A stretch of DNA of 64,000 nt from Thermostichus vulcanus str. 'Rupite' (GTDB taxonomy: Bacteria; Cyanobacteriota; Cyanobacteriia; Thermostichales; Thermostichaceae): NCBI RefSeq assembly GCF_022848905.1, contig NZ_JAFIRA010000008.1, forward strand, positions 1-64,000, written 5' to 3'. This document shows positions 17,047 to 24,347 of the stretch, piece by piece; positions within the stretch are counted from its first letter, which is position 1; each line of letters begins with the position of its first letter. The notes under the pieces were generated by a model. It was given only the letters and a program-made list of their open reading frames with translations, searched no databases and was not told where the DNA came from. Position numbers and translations under genes: made by a program.

Positions 17047-17568
17047 ATGCCGCGCAGCATGAAGAACGACAACTTCATTGACAAGAGCTTCACCGTCATG
17101 GCGGATCTGATTCTCAAACTGATGCCAGGGGTGAGTTCCGACCAGAAAAAAGCCTTTGCCTACTACCGGGATGGCATGGCTGCCCAAGGGGATGGAGAAT
17201 ACGCCGAAGCCCTGGATAACTACAAAGAAGCCCTCGCTCTAGAGGAAGGGGAGGAAGACCGCAGTTACATCCTCTACAACATGGGCTTGATCTATCAAAG
17301 CAACGGTGAGATCGACAAAGCCCTCGAGCACTACCAACAGGCCCTAGAACTCAATCCGCGTCTGTGCTCTGCATTGAACAACATCGCCGTGCTGCTACAC
17401 CATCGGGGCGAAGCCAGCCTGGAAGCCGGAGATGAAGAAGCAGCCGAGGCCCTGTTTGATGAGGCGGCCCAATACTGGATTCGTGCCATTCGCATTGCCC
17501 CCAACAACTACATCGAGGCGCAAAACTGGTTAAAAATCACCGGGCGAGCCAATCTGGAAGTGTACTGA
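17047..17568 (+). CDS. ycf3: Photosystem I assembly protein Ycf3
   Basis: A thylakoid-associated TPR protein that acts as a chaperone in assembly of the PSI core (PsaA/PsaB). At 173 residues it has the usual length and ends ([24 protein letters not shown] to GRANLEVY). Three TPR units are visible: [30 protein letters not shown] (about 36-65), [30 protein letters not shown] (about 75-105) and the C-terminal [24 protein letters not shown]. The start is ATG 17047, with AAGAGG upstream. gatC follows after 67 bp, probably under its own promoter. Confidence 0.96.
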   Translation: MPRSMKNDNFIDKSFTVMADLILKLMPGVSSDQKKAFAYYRDGMAAQGDGEYAEALDNYKEALALEEGEEDRSYILYNMGLIYQSNGEIDKALEHYQQALELNPRLCSALNNIAVLLHHRGEASLEAGDEEAAEALFDEAAQYWIRAIRIAPNNYIEAQNWLKITGRANLEVY

Positions 17569-17635
17569 GGAGGGAGCCACTCTCAAAATAGGTTAAATTA
17601 ATAACCTGCTAGGTGCTTACAGACCAGAGGGGCTG

Positions 17636-17929
17636 ATGCTGAAACGGGAAGAGGTACAACACGTTGCTCATTTGGCTCGTCTGGAGCTGAGTGAGGAAGA
17701 GGAGATCCAGTTTACAGAGCAGCTAGCGGACATTTTGGCCTACGTGGAGCAACTGAAGGAGCTGGATACAGAAGGCGTCGAGCCCACCTTCCATGTGTTG
17801 GATATGGAATTGCCCACCCGCCTGGATGAGGTGCAACCCTACCCAGATACGGAAGGGATCCTCTCCAATGCTCCCGACCGTGCCGATACCTTCTTTAAGG
17901 TGCCCCGCATTCTGGATGCGGAAGAGTAA
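17636..17929 (+). CDS. gatC: Aspartyl/glutamyl-tRNA amidotransferase subunit C
   Basis: Small subunit of the GatCAB amidotransferase, which converts Glu-tRNA(Gln) (and Asp-tRNA(Asn)) to the amidated form; it wraps around GatA and stabilises the complex. The 97-residue product begins MLKREEVQHVAHLARLELSEEE and has the conserved central block LADILAYVEQLKELDTEGVEPTFHV, with LPTRLDEV following and FKVPRIL at the end. The start is ATG 17636, with AGAGG nearby upstream. gatA and gatB are elsewhere. The FHA-DEP gene follows after 33 bp and may be cotranscribed. Confidence 0.95.
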   Translation: MLKREEVQHVAHLARLELSEEEEIQFTEQLADILAYVEQLKELDTEGVEPTFHVLDMELPTRLDEVQPYPDTEGILSNAPDRADTFFKVPRILDAEE

Positions 17930-17962
17930 CCCAGGAGCCTTTATCCTTTAGGAGGGTTGGGC

Positions 17963-18961
17963 ATGACTGGTTCTGGATCCCCACAGTTGCGTCATGTGTT
18001 GGTGCTGGATGACCCACAGGGACGGCGAGCCCTAATCTTGGATGCGGCCACCTATTCTTTGGGCCGGGATCCGCAAAACTCGATTCCGCTCCAGTCCAGC
18101 TCCATTTCCCGACAACATGCGCTGTTGCTGAGGGTGCCCGCCAGCTCTGGCTATCGCTACCGCATCTTGGATGGCAATGCCGAAGGGAAACGTAGCACCA
18201 ATGGGATCCGGCTGAATGGGATCCCTTGTACCTCCCAGGATTTGGAAGATGGGGATTTGATCGAATTTGGCCCCGATACCAAAGCTCGTTACTACCGCCG
18301 CGAAATGACCGAAGAAGAGATCGGACGGTATGCCGAGTCACTGGAGTACCGCAGCATCAAAGCCAGCACCGTCAGCCTGAAAAGCACCGATCTGTTTGGG
18401 GATAAGCGGGATCGGGTCTTGCTGCTGCAACCCCGTGAATATCAACGGAGCGGTGTGCTGCGCCCAGGGATCCCGCATCCGGTTTTGGGACTGATCTTTC
18501 AAAATCAGTGTTACTACTGCGAGCGGCTATTGGGAACCGATCTAGAGGAGGCCATAGAGCAATGTCGGAGCCGTCTGGAGCATCCTCTGGAAGAACGGGA
18601 ATTTTGTCTGTTGGTTCAAGATGACTACGGGTACCGGCTGGCCCTACATCAACCGCAGTTGGTGGCTGTGGCCTACGACTCCTTCTTAGCAACCACCTGT
18701 CAACAAATGCGGCGGGACATCCGAGTCGAAGATCGGCGTTGGCGGCTGCGCAAGTTTGAAAAGTGTTTTGTGGGCTCGGATGCAGTGACTTGGTTGGCGG
18801 GCCACTTTCAGATCAGCCGGCCTGAGGCGGTACAGGTGGGTCAAGAGTGTCTCCAGCGGCGCTTGTTTTTGCATGTGCTGGAAGAACAGAATTTTGCCGA
18901 TGAGGGCTATTACTATCGCTTCCGGGAAGATGGCGGCCCAGAAGAGCGAGTGGTGGGGTGA
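17963..18961 (+). CDS. FHA-DEP two-domain signalling protein
   Basis: The N-terminal domain (about 12-110) is a phosphothreonine-binding FHA fold with the hallmark pattern TYSLGRDPQNSI, SSISRQHALL and STNGIRLNG. A central region of about 100 residues is unassigned. The C-terminal DEP domain (about 230-320) reads RRWRLRKFEKCFVGSDAVTWLAGHF, EAVQVGQECLQRRLFLHV and GYYYRF. No catalytic domain is present, so it is a likely adaptor that reads Ser/Thr-kinase phosphorylation and docks to a membrane or partner through DEP. I chose ATG 17963 because GGAGGG lies seven bases before it; the alternative TTG at 17957 abuts that site. No kinase is encoded nearby. Confidence 0.85.
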   Translation: MTGSGSPQLRHVLVLDDPQGRRALILDAATYSLGRDPQNSIPLQSSSISRQHALLLRVPASSGYRYRILDGNAEGKRSTNGIRLNGIPCTSQDLEDGDLIEFGPDTKARYYRREMTEEEIGRYAESLEYRSIKASTVSLKSTDLFGDKRDRVLLLQPREYQRSGVLRPGIPHPVLGLIFQNQCYYCERLLGTDLEEAIEQCRSRLEHPLEEREFCLLVQDDYGYRLALHQPQLVAVAYDSFLATTCQQMRRDIRVEDRRWRLRKFEKCFVGSDAVTWLAGHFQISRPEAVQVGQECLQRRLFLHVLEEQNFADEGYYYRFREDGGPEERVVG

Positions 18962-19113
18962 GATTTCACCTGCAATTCCCCGCAGTTGAAATGAGGGGTG
19001 AAATTAGGAACTTGTACTACCCCTCAAACCCAGTGATGTTATACCGTCACCCCAGAAGAAGGGTTATCTGTCAGTCTCGCAGTGCAAGGGGATGAGGTTT
19101 CCTGGAGGACTTT

Positions 19114-20088
19114 ATGAACATGGCTCAACTGATCGCCATCCTCTCGACCGCCATTGCGACCGCCACACCGCTGGTATTTGCCTGTGTCGGGGAAACCATC
19201 ACCGAACGAGCCGGAGTGATCAATCTCTCTGCCGAAGGGACGATCATGCTGGCTGCTATGGCCGGGTTTGCCACAGCCAAGCTAACCGGAAACCTCTGGC
19301 TGGGTTTTGGGGCCGCCGCCGCGGTAGGAGCCTTGTTTGCCCTGATCGTCGCTTTTGGTTCCATAAGCTTGAAGGGATCCCAAATTGCCATCGGTTTCGT
19401 GTTGGCTCTGTTGGGGGCGGATTTATCCTCATTTTTGGGCAACCCATTTGTGCGGATCCCAGGGCCGACGGTGCCGAACTTGCCGATTCCGATTCTGCGG
19501 GATGTGCCGGTGTTGGGGCCACTCTTTTTTCGCGGTGATCTGTTGGTGTATGCCAGCTACGTTCTCATTGGGGGATCCTGGTTCTTTTTCTATCGCACTC
19601 GACCGGGCCTCATGTTGCGAGCCATGGGGGAACAACCGGCGGCAGCTTTTGCTCGCGGTACTGATGTGATCTTCTGGCGATACGCCTATACCCTCTTGGG
19701 GGGATCCCTTTTGGGTATTGCCGGAGCTGCCTTTTCTCTGGATTTCAAGGCCGGTTGGAGCCACCGACATACGGCGGGCTATGGCTGGATAGCTCTGGCC
19801 ATCGTGATTTTTGGTGGTTGGAATCCGCTGCGAGCGGCCCTGGGCGCTTACTTGTTTGGGATTTTGCAATCCTTTGCCGGGGTTGCCCAAACCACCATCC
19901 GCGCTGTTCCCACCCAAGTTTTTACCGTTGCCCCCTTTGTATTGATGATTCTGGTGTTGGTGCTCACCTCAGGGGAATGGTGGGAGTATGGCTTGCGTGG
20001 GATCCCGCCGCGACTGCGGCGCTGGATTCAGCAAACGGTAAAGGCAACGCCACCTGCGGCCTTGGGACAGATCTTTGAGCAAGATTAG
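19114..20088 (+). CDS. BMP-family nucleoside-type ABC transporter permease (orphan copy)
   Basis: A 324-residue membrane protein of the permease-2 branch of BMP/CUT2-like importers (NupQ/YufQ type), with about nine hydrophobic segments and the signature CVGETITERAGVINLSAEGTIMLAAMAGF near the N-terminus and AGYGWIALAIVIFGGWNPLRAALGAYLFG later. Family members import nucleosides or related compounds together with a BMP-type binding protein, an ATPase with two nucleotide-binding domains and a second permease. None of those lies next to this gene; a full set is encoded at 36.8-41.5 kb, which has its own permease-2. The ATG 19114 has a strong GGAGG site. The stop overlaps that of the convergent usp gene by three bases. 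Confidence 0.85.
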   Translation: MNMAQLIAILSTAIATATPLVFACVGETITERAGVINLSAEGTIMLAAMAGFATAKLTGNLWLGFGAAAAVGALFALIVAFGSISLKGSQIAIGFVLALLGADLSSFLGNPFVRIPGPTVPNLPIPILRDVPVLGPLFFRGDLLVYASYVLIGGSWFFFYRTRPGLMLRAMGEQPAAAFARGTDVIFWRYAYTLLGGSLLGIAGAAFSLDFKAGWSHRHTAGYGWIALAIVIFGGWNPLRAALGAYLFGILQSFAGVAQTTIRAVPTQVFTVAPFVLMILVLVLTSGEWWEYGLRGIPPRLRRWIQQTVKATPPAALGQIFEQD

Positions 20089-20927
20089 TCAGTGTCCTTA
20101 CTCGAGCGCACCATCAGGACCGGACAACCGATATGAACTCGGACGTAGTCGGAGATGGAACGGCCTAACAGCCGATCCAGGTCAGGAATGCTACGGGCAA
20201 TCGTGGGCCGACGGTCTGGGGATCCCATCACCAACAGGTCGGCATTGCTTTGTTCAGCCAAACGCACGATCTCTGTACCGGGATCCCCAACGGCGGTGAA
20301 GACCTGATAGCCAATGTGCCGGTTTTTTAGGGTGTCGATGGCCCGATTCAGGACTGGATCGCTGCTTTGGTTGTCGGCATCCAGTTGCACACGGGCCAGA
20401 AAAATCTGGGTTCCCTGAATGCCAGAGACCAGATCTATGGCGGTGGAGAGAGCCTCCCAAGCACTGGGGGAGTCGTTAAGGGCCACCATAACCCGATTGG
20501 GATACTTGACGTAGGCATCGTCTTTCACCAGCAACATCGGACAGGAGGAGAGCTGAAACACGTATTGGCTGACAGAATTTTGCAAAATAGCAATAATGCG
20601 ATTGCGACCCCGGGATCCCATCACAATCAACGGATCCGGTAGCGACTCCGCCACCTCCAACACCACCACCTTGGGATCCCCTTCCACCAGTTGAGTGCTG
20701 ATCTTGACGCCGGGCTGAGCTGGGAAGCTTTGTAGGGTTTTGGCCAACAGGTCTTGCCCCTTTTGCCACGCTGTCCGCATGTCTTCCGCTGAGGTTTGGG
20801 AAGGTACCGCATGCAGCAACGTTACATTGCACTTGGCAAAGGCTGGTAAGGAGAGCAGGGTGTGGATCATCTGCTCAGTGGTGCCACTGCCATCAATGGC
20901 GGCAATCACATTTTCAAATCGAGGCAT
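20085..20927 (-). CDS. Tandem universal stress protein (two UspA domains)
   Basis: A 280-residue cytoplasmic protein with two UspA folds. Domain 1 starts MPRFENVIAAIDGSGTTEQMIHTLL and ends in the ATP-loop-like LIVMGSRGRNRIIAILQNSVSQYVFQLSSCPMLLVK. Domain 2 starts NRVMVALNDSPSAWEAL and has LLVMGSPDRRPTIARSI, then SDYVRVHIGCPVLMVRS. The G-x2-G-x9-G-S/T nucleotide pattern is only approximate, so ATP binding is uncertain. I start at ATG 20927 because AAGGAG precedes it by seven bases; the frame extends 16 codons further without family-like sequence. It converges on the BMP permease. Confidence 0.9.
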   Translation of the reverse strand: MPRFENVIAAIDGSGTTEQMIHTLLSLPAFAKCNVTLLHAVPSQTSAEDMRTAWQKGQDLLAKTLQSFPAQPGVKISTQLVEGDPKVVVLEVAESLPDPLIVMGSRGRNRIIAILQNSVSQYVFQLSSCPMLLVKDDAYVKYPNRVMVALNDSPSAWEALSTAIDLVSGIQGTQIFLARVQLDADNQSSDPVLNRAIDTLKNRHIGYQVFTAVGDPGTEIVRLAEQSNADLLVMGSPDRRPTIARSIPDLDRLLGRSISDYVRVHIGCPVLMVRSSKDTD

Positions 20928-21065
20928 GAGAGGACTCCTTCCCGTGGACGCGGTGGTTCTCTGATCGAGGGCCAAAATTCACCAAAACTCATCCTAGATC
21001 TGCCTCAACAGATCCCTGGGATCCAAGCGGATATCCTGCAACATTTCGTCTAATTCAATAACTTT

Positions 21066-21914
21066 TCAATAACTTAGCCAGACATAACCGGTGATCCCGC
21101 CACCTGCGCTGGTATTCCGTCCACTCACGTAATGAAATCCTCCCAAGCCCAGCGTCCAACCGGGATCCAGTCGCCAGTTGAATTGACCGGAGAGCTTCAG
21201 GTTGTCGTAGTCCGGGTCTTGCACGGGGTTGCCCTCAAAGAGGAGGGGAGCGCCATTACCCAGCGTAAAATCTCCATCCAGCGAGAGGATCGTTTGTAGG
21301 CTGGGCAGGAGATCCGCACCGACGGTGAGGTTGGCTTTGATGCGGTTGCCAGGGTAACCCAGGTAATCCCGAAAGGTGAGGCAGGAGTCGAAGAAACTGG
21401 GCAAGGATCCAACCCGCCCAGAAACCGCCACACCCCCACTTAGGTCATAGCCAAAAACGCCGTATCCCAACGGCAGGGGGGTAGTTTGAGTATCATAACC
21501 GGGTGGGATCAAAGCCGTTAACTGGCCTGAAAAGAAGGGATCCCCGTTCCCCCAGGAATAGCGCAAGCCCACTTCCACATCGCGCAACCCCTGATTGCGT
21601 TGGGTCACCGTATCCTCACCACTGGCAAAGCGATTTTCCAGAAAAGTGTAGGCCGTATTCAGATTGAGGGTGAGACGATCCGTCAGGCCTGCTTCCGCAA
21701 AAACATTCAGGCTGGTTTCATCAAACTCTGAAAAAGCCGACACCACTCGCCCCCCCTCGTCAAAGCGAGTACGAGGCCGAAAGATCTCCGGTTGCAAGGA
21801 AAAAAACAAATTCCCCGCTCCACGTGGAAACCCACACCCTGCCCAGCCAGGCTGCGCCCACAACGGGATCCCGACTCCCCCAACCAGCAACCCCAGTACC
21901 AACCCCTTCTCCAT
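21066..21914 (-). CDS. Predicted outer-membrane beta-barrel protein
   Basis: A 282-residue protein with an N-terminal signal peptide (MEKGLVLGLLVGGVGIPLWA, cleavage near AQPGWA). It then has alternating hydrophobic/aromatic strands throughout: SLNVFAEAGLTDRLTLNLNTAYTF, DVEVGLRYSWG, KANLTVGADLLPSLQTILSLDGDF, LKLSGQFNWRLDPGWTLGLGGFHYV. It ends in an aromatic-terminated strand (GYVWLSY), as outer-membrane barrels do. It resembles the transporter-like barrel families sometimes annotated as phenol-pathway MetA or DUF3187-type proteins, but I cannot assign one. The two Cys (26 and about 173) could form a disulfide. It is isolated, with 150 bp to the usp gene downstream. Confidence 0.65.
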   Translation of the reverse strand: MEKGLVLGLLVGGVGIPLWAQPGWAGCGFPRGAGNLFFSLQPEIFRPRTRFDEGGRVVSAFSEFDETSLNVFAEAGLTDRLTLNLNTAYTFLENRFASGEDTVTQRNQGLRDVEVGLRYSWGNGDPFFSGQLTALIPPGYDTQTTPLPLGYGVFGYDLSGGVAVSGRVGSLPSFFDSCLTFRDYLGYPGNRIKANLTVGADLLPSLQTILSLDGDFTLGNGAPLLFEGNPVQDPDYDNLKLSGQFNWRLDPGWTLGLGGFHYVSGRNTSAGGGITGYVWLSY

Positions 21915-22199
21915 TGTTCACCCCTCAATCGTTCCAGCACTTGCTCCGGGAGCCAGCAGCGGATCCCTCAGCAGGGATTGTAGATAACAAAAGTGAGGTT
22001 GTCCCTATCCTTGGCCAAGGATTGATCTCGCCTCTTTGCCTTTCATGCCAAACATTTCATGCCGAATCGTCATGATGATTATGTTGAGTTCGGGTTGGGT
22101 TCTAGTAAAGTTGAAAGTTATACGAACCCTACAATAGAGCGTTTCCCCAGGGATCCCGTACTTGTGGCAAACTGAGGGTAAGTTGGGTTGGTTTCACCT
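21915..22199. other. Divergent intergenic region upstream of ycf33
   Basis: This 285-bp gap lies between the barrel gene (minus) and ycf33 (plus). Nothing coding is convincing here. It contains the ycf33-side promoter candidate listed separately and one GGGATCCC motif at 22151-22158. Confidence 0.4.
22095..22123 (+). promoter_or_regulatory. Candidate sigma-70-type promoter of ycf33 operon
   Basis: TTGGGT (22095-22100) and TTATAC (22118-22123) are separated by 17 bases, about 77 bases before the ycf33 ATG. The match to TTGACA/TATAAT is moderate (four of six each). It is the best pair in this gap, but is unproven. Confidence 0.3.
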
Positions 22200-22475
22200 A
22201 TGCCGCAACCGCAGCCTCCCCGCAAACTGGAAGATCAATTTGTGGAGAATGTCTCCCGTTATCCCACCTACTTTGTCACGGTCTTGCTGGGAGGGATCTG
22301 GGCTGGTGTACAGCCGTTCGTGAATCTGTATCGCAAAAGCCCGACGGCAGGGGCTATGGTGACCCTGGGCTGCCTTTTGCTGCTACTGTTTGTCTATTTC
22401 ACCTTGCGGGGCATGACGGGAGAGACCTTTCTGCCAGGATGGATGTTGCGTTGGAGCTCAGGGGGTCTCTCGTGA
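22200..22475 (+). CDS. ycf33: Ycf33 / DUF751 membrane protein
   Basis: A 91-residue protein with two membrane helices: YPTYFVTVLLGGIWAGVQPFV (about 21-41) and AGAMVTLGCLLLLLFVYFTLRGM (about 50-72). The block YPTYFVTVLLGGIWAGVQPFVNLYRKSPT resembles Ycf33, a small conserved protein of cyanobacteria and algal plastids whose function is not established. ATG 22200 is chosen over a TTG 12 bases upstream. Its stop (TGA 22473-22475) overlaps the GTG of the next gene in a GTGA junction, indicating translational coupling. Confidence 0.75.
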   Translation: MPQPQPPRKLEDQFVENVSRYPTYFVTVLLGGIWAGVQPFVNLYRKSPTAGAMVTLGCLLLLLFVYFTLRGMTGETFLPGWMLRWSSGGLS

Positions 22476-22642
22476 GCGAAGCCGTGCAATGGACTCCGGA
22501 AGCAGAAGCTCGCCTCAAGGAGATCCCTTTTTTTGTGCGCCCTGCCGCCCGTAAGAAGATCGAAAAATTTGCCCAAGAATCTGGGATCCAGCAAATCACC
22601 GTGGAAATCTACGAACAGGCCAAGCAGAAATTTGGCTCTTGA
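22472..22642 (+). CDS. Stand-alone PCP_red (ChlB C-terminal-like) domain protein
   Basis: A 56-residue protein whose core, WTPEAEARLKEIPFFVRPAARKKIEKFAQESGIQQITVEIYEQAK, matches the small helical domain found at the C-terminus of ChlB/BchB, the light-independent protochlorophyllide reductase subunit. Stand-alone copies occur in cyanobacteria; their role is not established, and a link to chlorophyll enzymes is inference. I start at GTG 22472: it overlaps the ycf33 stop as GTGA, and AGGGGG lies about eight bases upstream. An ATG at 22439 in the same frame would add 11 residues that are not family-like. Confidence 0.75.
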   Translation: MSEAVQWTPEAEARLKEIPFFVRPAARKKIEKFAQESGIQQITVEIYEQAKQKFGS

Positions 22643-22756
22643 GGGGATCCCTTGCGCGTCAGCGGCTCCCAGCTCTGGCAGAGCCGTAGCAGGGTGATTG
22701 GATTTACCGCTAGCTTGGTAGAGGTATTCTCCCCTATTCCCTTCTTCTTGCAACTC

Positions 22757-24301
22757 ATGGCAGATTGGATCCTCTTGGCACTGGTGGGTTCTGTAACCTA
22801 CCTGCTGCTCCAAAAAAGTGTGGCCCGCCTCTCGAAGGTGCCGTGGCGGATCCTGTGGCTGGTGATGATGATGCCGCCCTTGGTGTGGGTGTTGGGGCGA
22901 CAAGTCTTCCAGTACGAGATGCCGCCTTTGGTGATGCTGGTGTTATTTCTCACCTCTTATTTCACCAGCATGACCCTGGTGCGGCGGGGACGCCTTCGAC
23001 CCCCAACAGCCGGCCCTAAGCCAGAAGTGGAGAATCCTTCCCCAGATGCCGAGACCGAACCGGATCCAGACCCCGAAGAAGAGACCCCTACCGAGCCGAT
23101 TGAGGACTCCCTCTCGCTGACACAACCGGTTGCCTTGGCTCATACCCCAATTTCGGAGGTTCCCCGCGAGAAACTGAGCAACTGTTTTCCTTGGAATGTT
23201 TTTTATCTGCAAAACGTGGAGTACCGTCCGCAGGCGATTATCTGTCGGGGCAATTTGCGAGCGGATCCCAGCGAAGCCTACGAGCGGGTGCAGCAGAATG
23301 TAGAAAACACCTTTGGCAATCGCTTTTTGCTGGTATTGCAGGAGGGGTTTGCCGGTAAGCCCTTTTTTGCTTTGGTGCCCAATCCAGCGGCGCGGCGCTC
23401 TTTGACAGCCAATGGGGATCTGCCGATTTTGGCGATGGGGCTGCTGCTGTTCACCTTCTGGACCACCCTCAGTGCCGGGGCGCAGGCGGCGGGGGTCAGT
23501 GCTGACCAACTGTTGCATCTGCCCTCTCTGATGAAGGGGTTACCCTATGCCCTGGCGATTCTGGCCATTTTGGGATCCCATGAGTGGACTCGCTACTGGG
23601 TGGCCCGCCGCCACAACATCAAAACCTCACTGCCCTATTTCATCCCGGTGCCCTTTGTGTTGGGAACCTTTGGGGCGTTTATCCAGTTGAAAGAGCCGGT
23701 ACCCAATCGCAAGGTGCTGTTTGATATCGGCATTTCTGGACCACTGGCGGGCAGTATCGTCGCCTTGGGAATGTTGCTGTTGGGCTTGTTTTTTTCAGAG
23801 CCTCAGGCGGCCCCTGCTGTGCCAGAAGGGCAACCAACCCCGATTAGTTTTCATCAAATTGATCCGCGCTTGTCGGTGCTGCTCGGGATCCTCTCCCGCA
23901 TGGTGCTCTGGGATCAGTTGCAGCCGGGGCAGGTGATTGATTTGCATCCGCTGGCCTTTGCCGGATGGTTGGGGTTGGTGGTGATTGCTTTTAACTTGAT
24001 GCCAGTGGGCCAATTGGATGGCGGGCACATTGTGCATGCGGTCTATGGGCAGCAGATGGGGGCAAATGTGGGTCGGGTGGCCCGTTGGTTGGTGTTGCTG
24101 TTGGCTTTGACGGTGCAGCCTTGGCTGTTGTTGTGGGCCCTGTTGCTGTTTGTGATTTCCAGTGCCGATGAGCCTGCCCTCAACGATGTAACGGAACTGG
24201 ACGAGGGGCGGGATCTACTGGGGTTGGGGATGCTGACTTTGCTGGTGTTAATCCTGTTGCCGGTGCCGCCTTTTTTACAAACTTGGCTTGGCTTGGCCTA
24301 G
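22757..24301 (+). CDS. M50/site-2-protease-like (EGY-type) membrane protein with HExxR motif
   Basis: A 514-residue protein. It has N-terminal membrane segments (about 1-75), an acidic Pro-rich linker (about 85-130), a cytosolic pre-domain (EVPREKLSNCFPWNVFYLQNVEYRPQAIICRG) and a C-terminal membrane peptidase domain. That domain has the EGY/S2P layout: ILGSHEWTRYWVARRHNIKTSLPYFIPVPFVLGTFGAFIQ, then VLFDIGISGPLAGS and NLMPVGQLDGGHI. The zinc motif reads H275-E276-W-T-R279, so the second His ligand of HExxH is Arg, whereas the catalytic Glu and the LDGG Asp remain. Activity is therefore doubtful. I choose ATG 22757; a TTG at 22652 would add 35 residues. It follows the PCP_red gene closely. Confidence 0.7.
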   Translation: MADWILLALVGSVTYLLLQKSVARLSKVPWRILWLVMMMPPLVWVLGRQVFQYEMPPLVMLVLFLTSYFTSMTLVRRGRLRPPTAGPKPEVENPSPDAETEPDPDPEEETPTEPIEDSLSLTQPVALAHTPISEVPREKLSNCFPWNVFYLQNVEYRPQAIICRGNLRADPSEAYERVQQNVENTFGNRFLLVLQEGFAGKPFFALVPNPAARRSLTANGDLPILAMGLLLFTFWTTLSAGAQAAGVSADQLLHLPSLMKGLPYALAILAILGSHEWTRYWVARRHNIKTSLPYFIPVPFVLGTFGAFIQLKEPVPNRKVLFDIGISGPLAGSIVALGMLLLGLFFSEPQAAPAVPEGQPTPISFHQIDPRLSVLLGILSRMVLWDQLQPGQVIDLHPLAFAGWLGLVVIAFNLMPVGQLDGGHIVHAVYGQQMGANVGRVARWLVLLLALTVQPWLLLWALLLFVISSADEPALNDVTELDEGRDLLGLGMLTLLVLILLPVPPFLQTWLGLA

Positions 24302-24347
24302 ATCCGGGGTAGGATCCTGACCACGTCTTGATGTAGTGCCCACGGTC

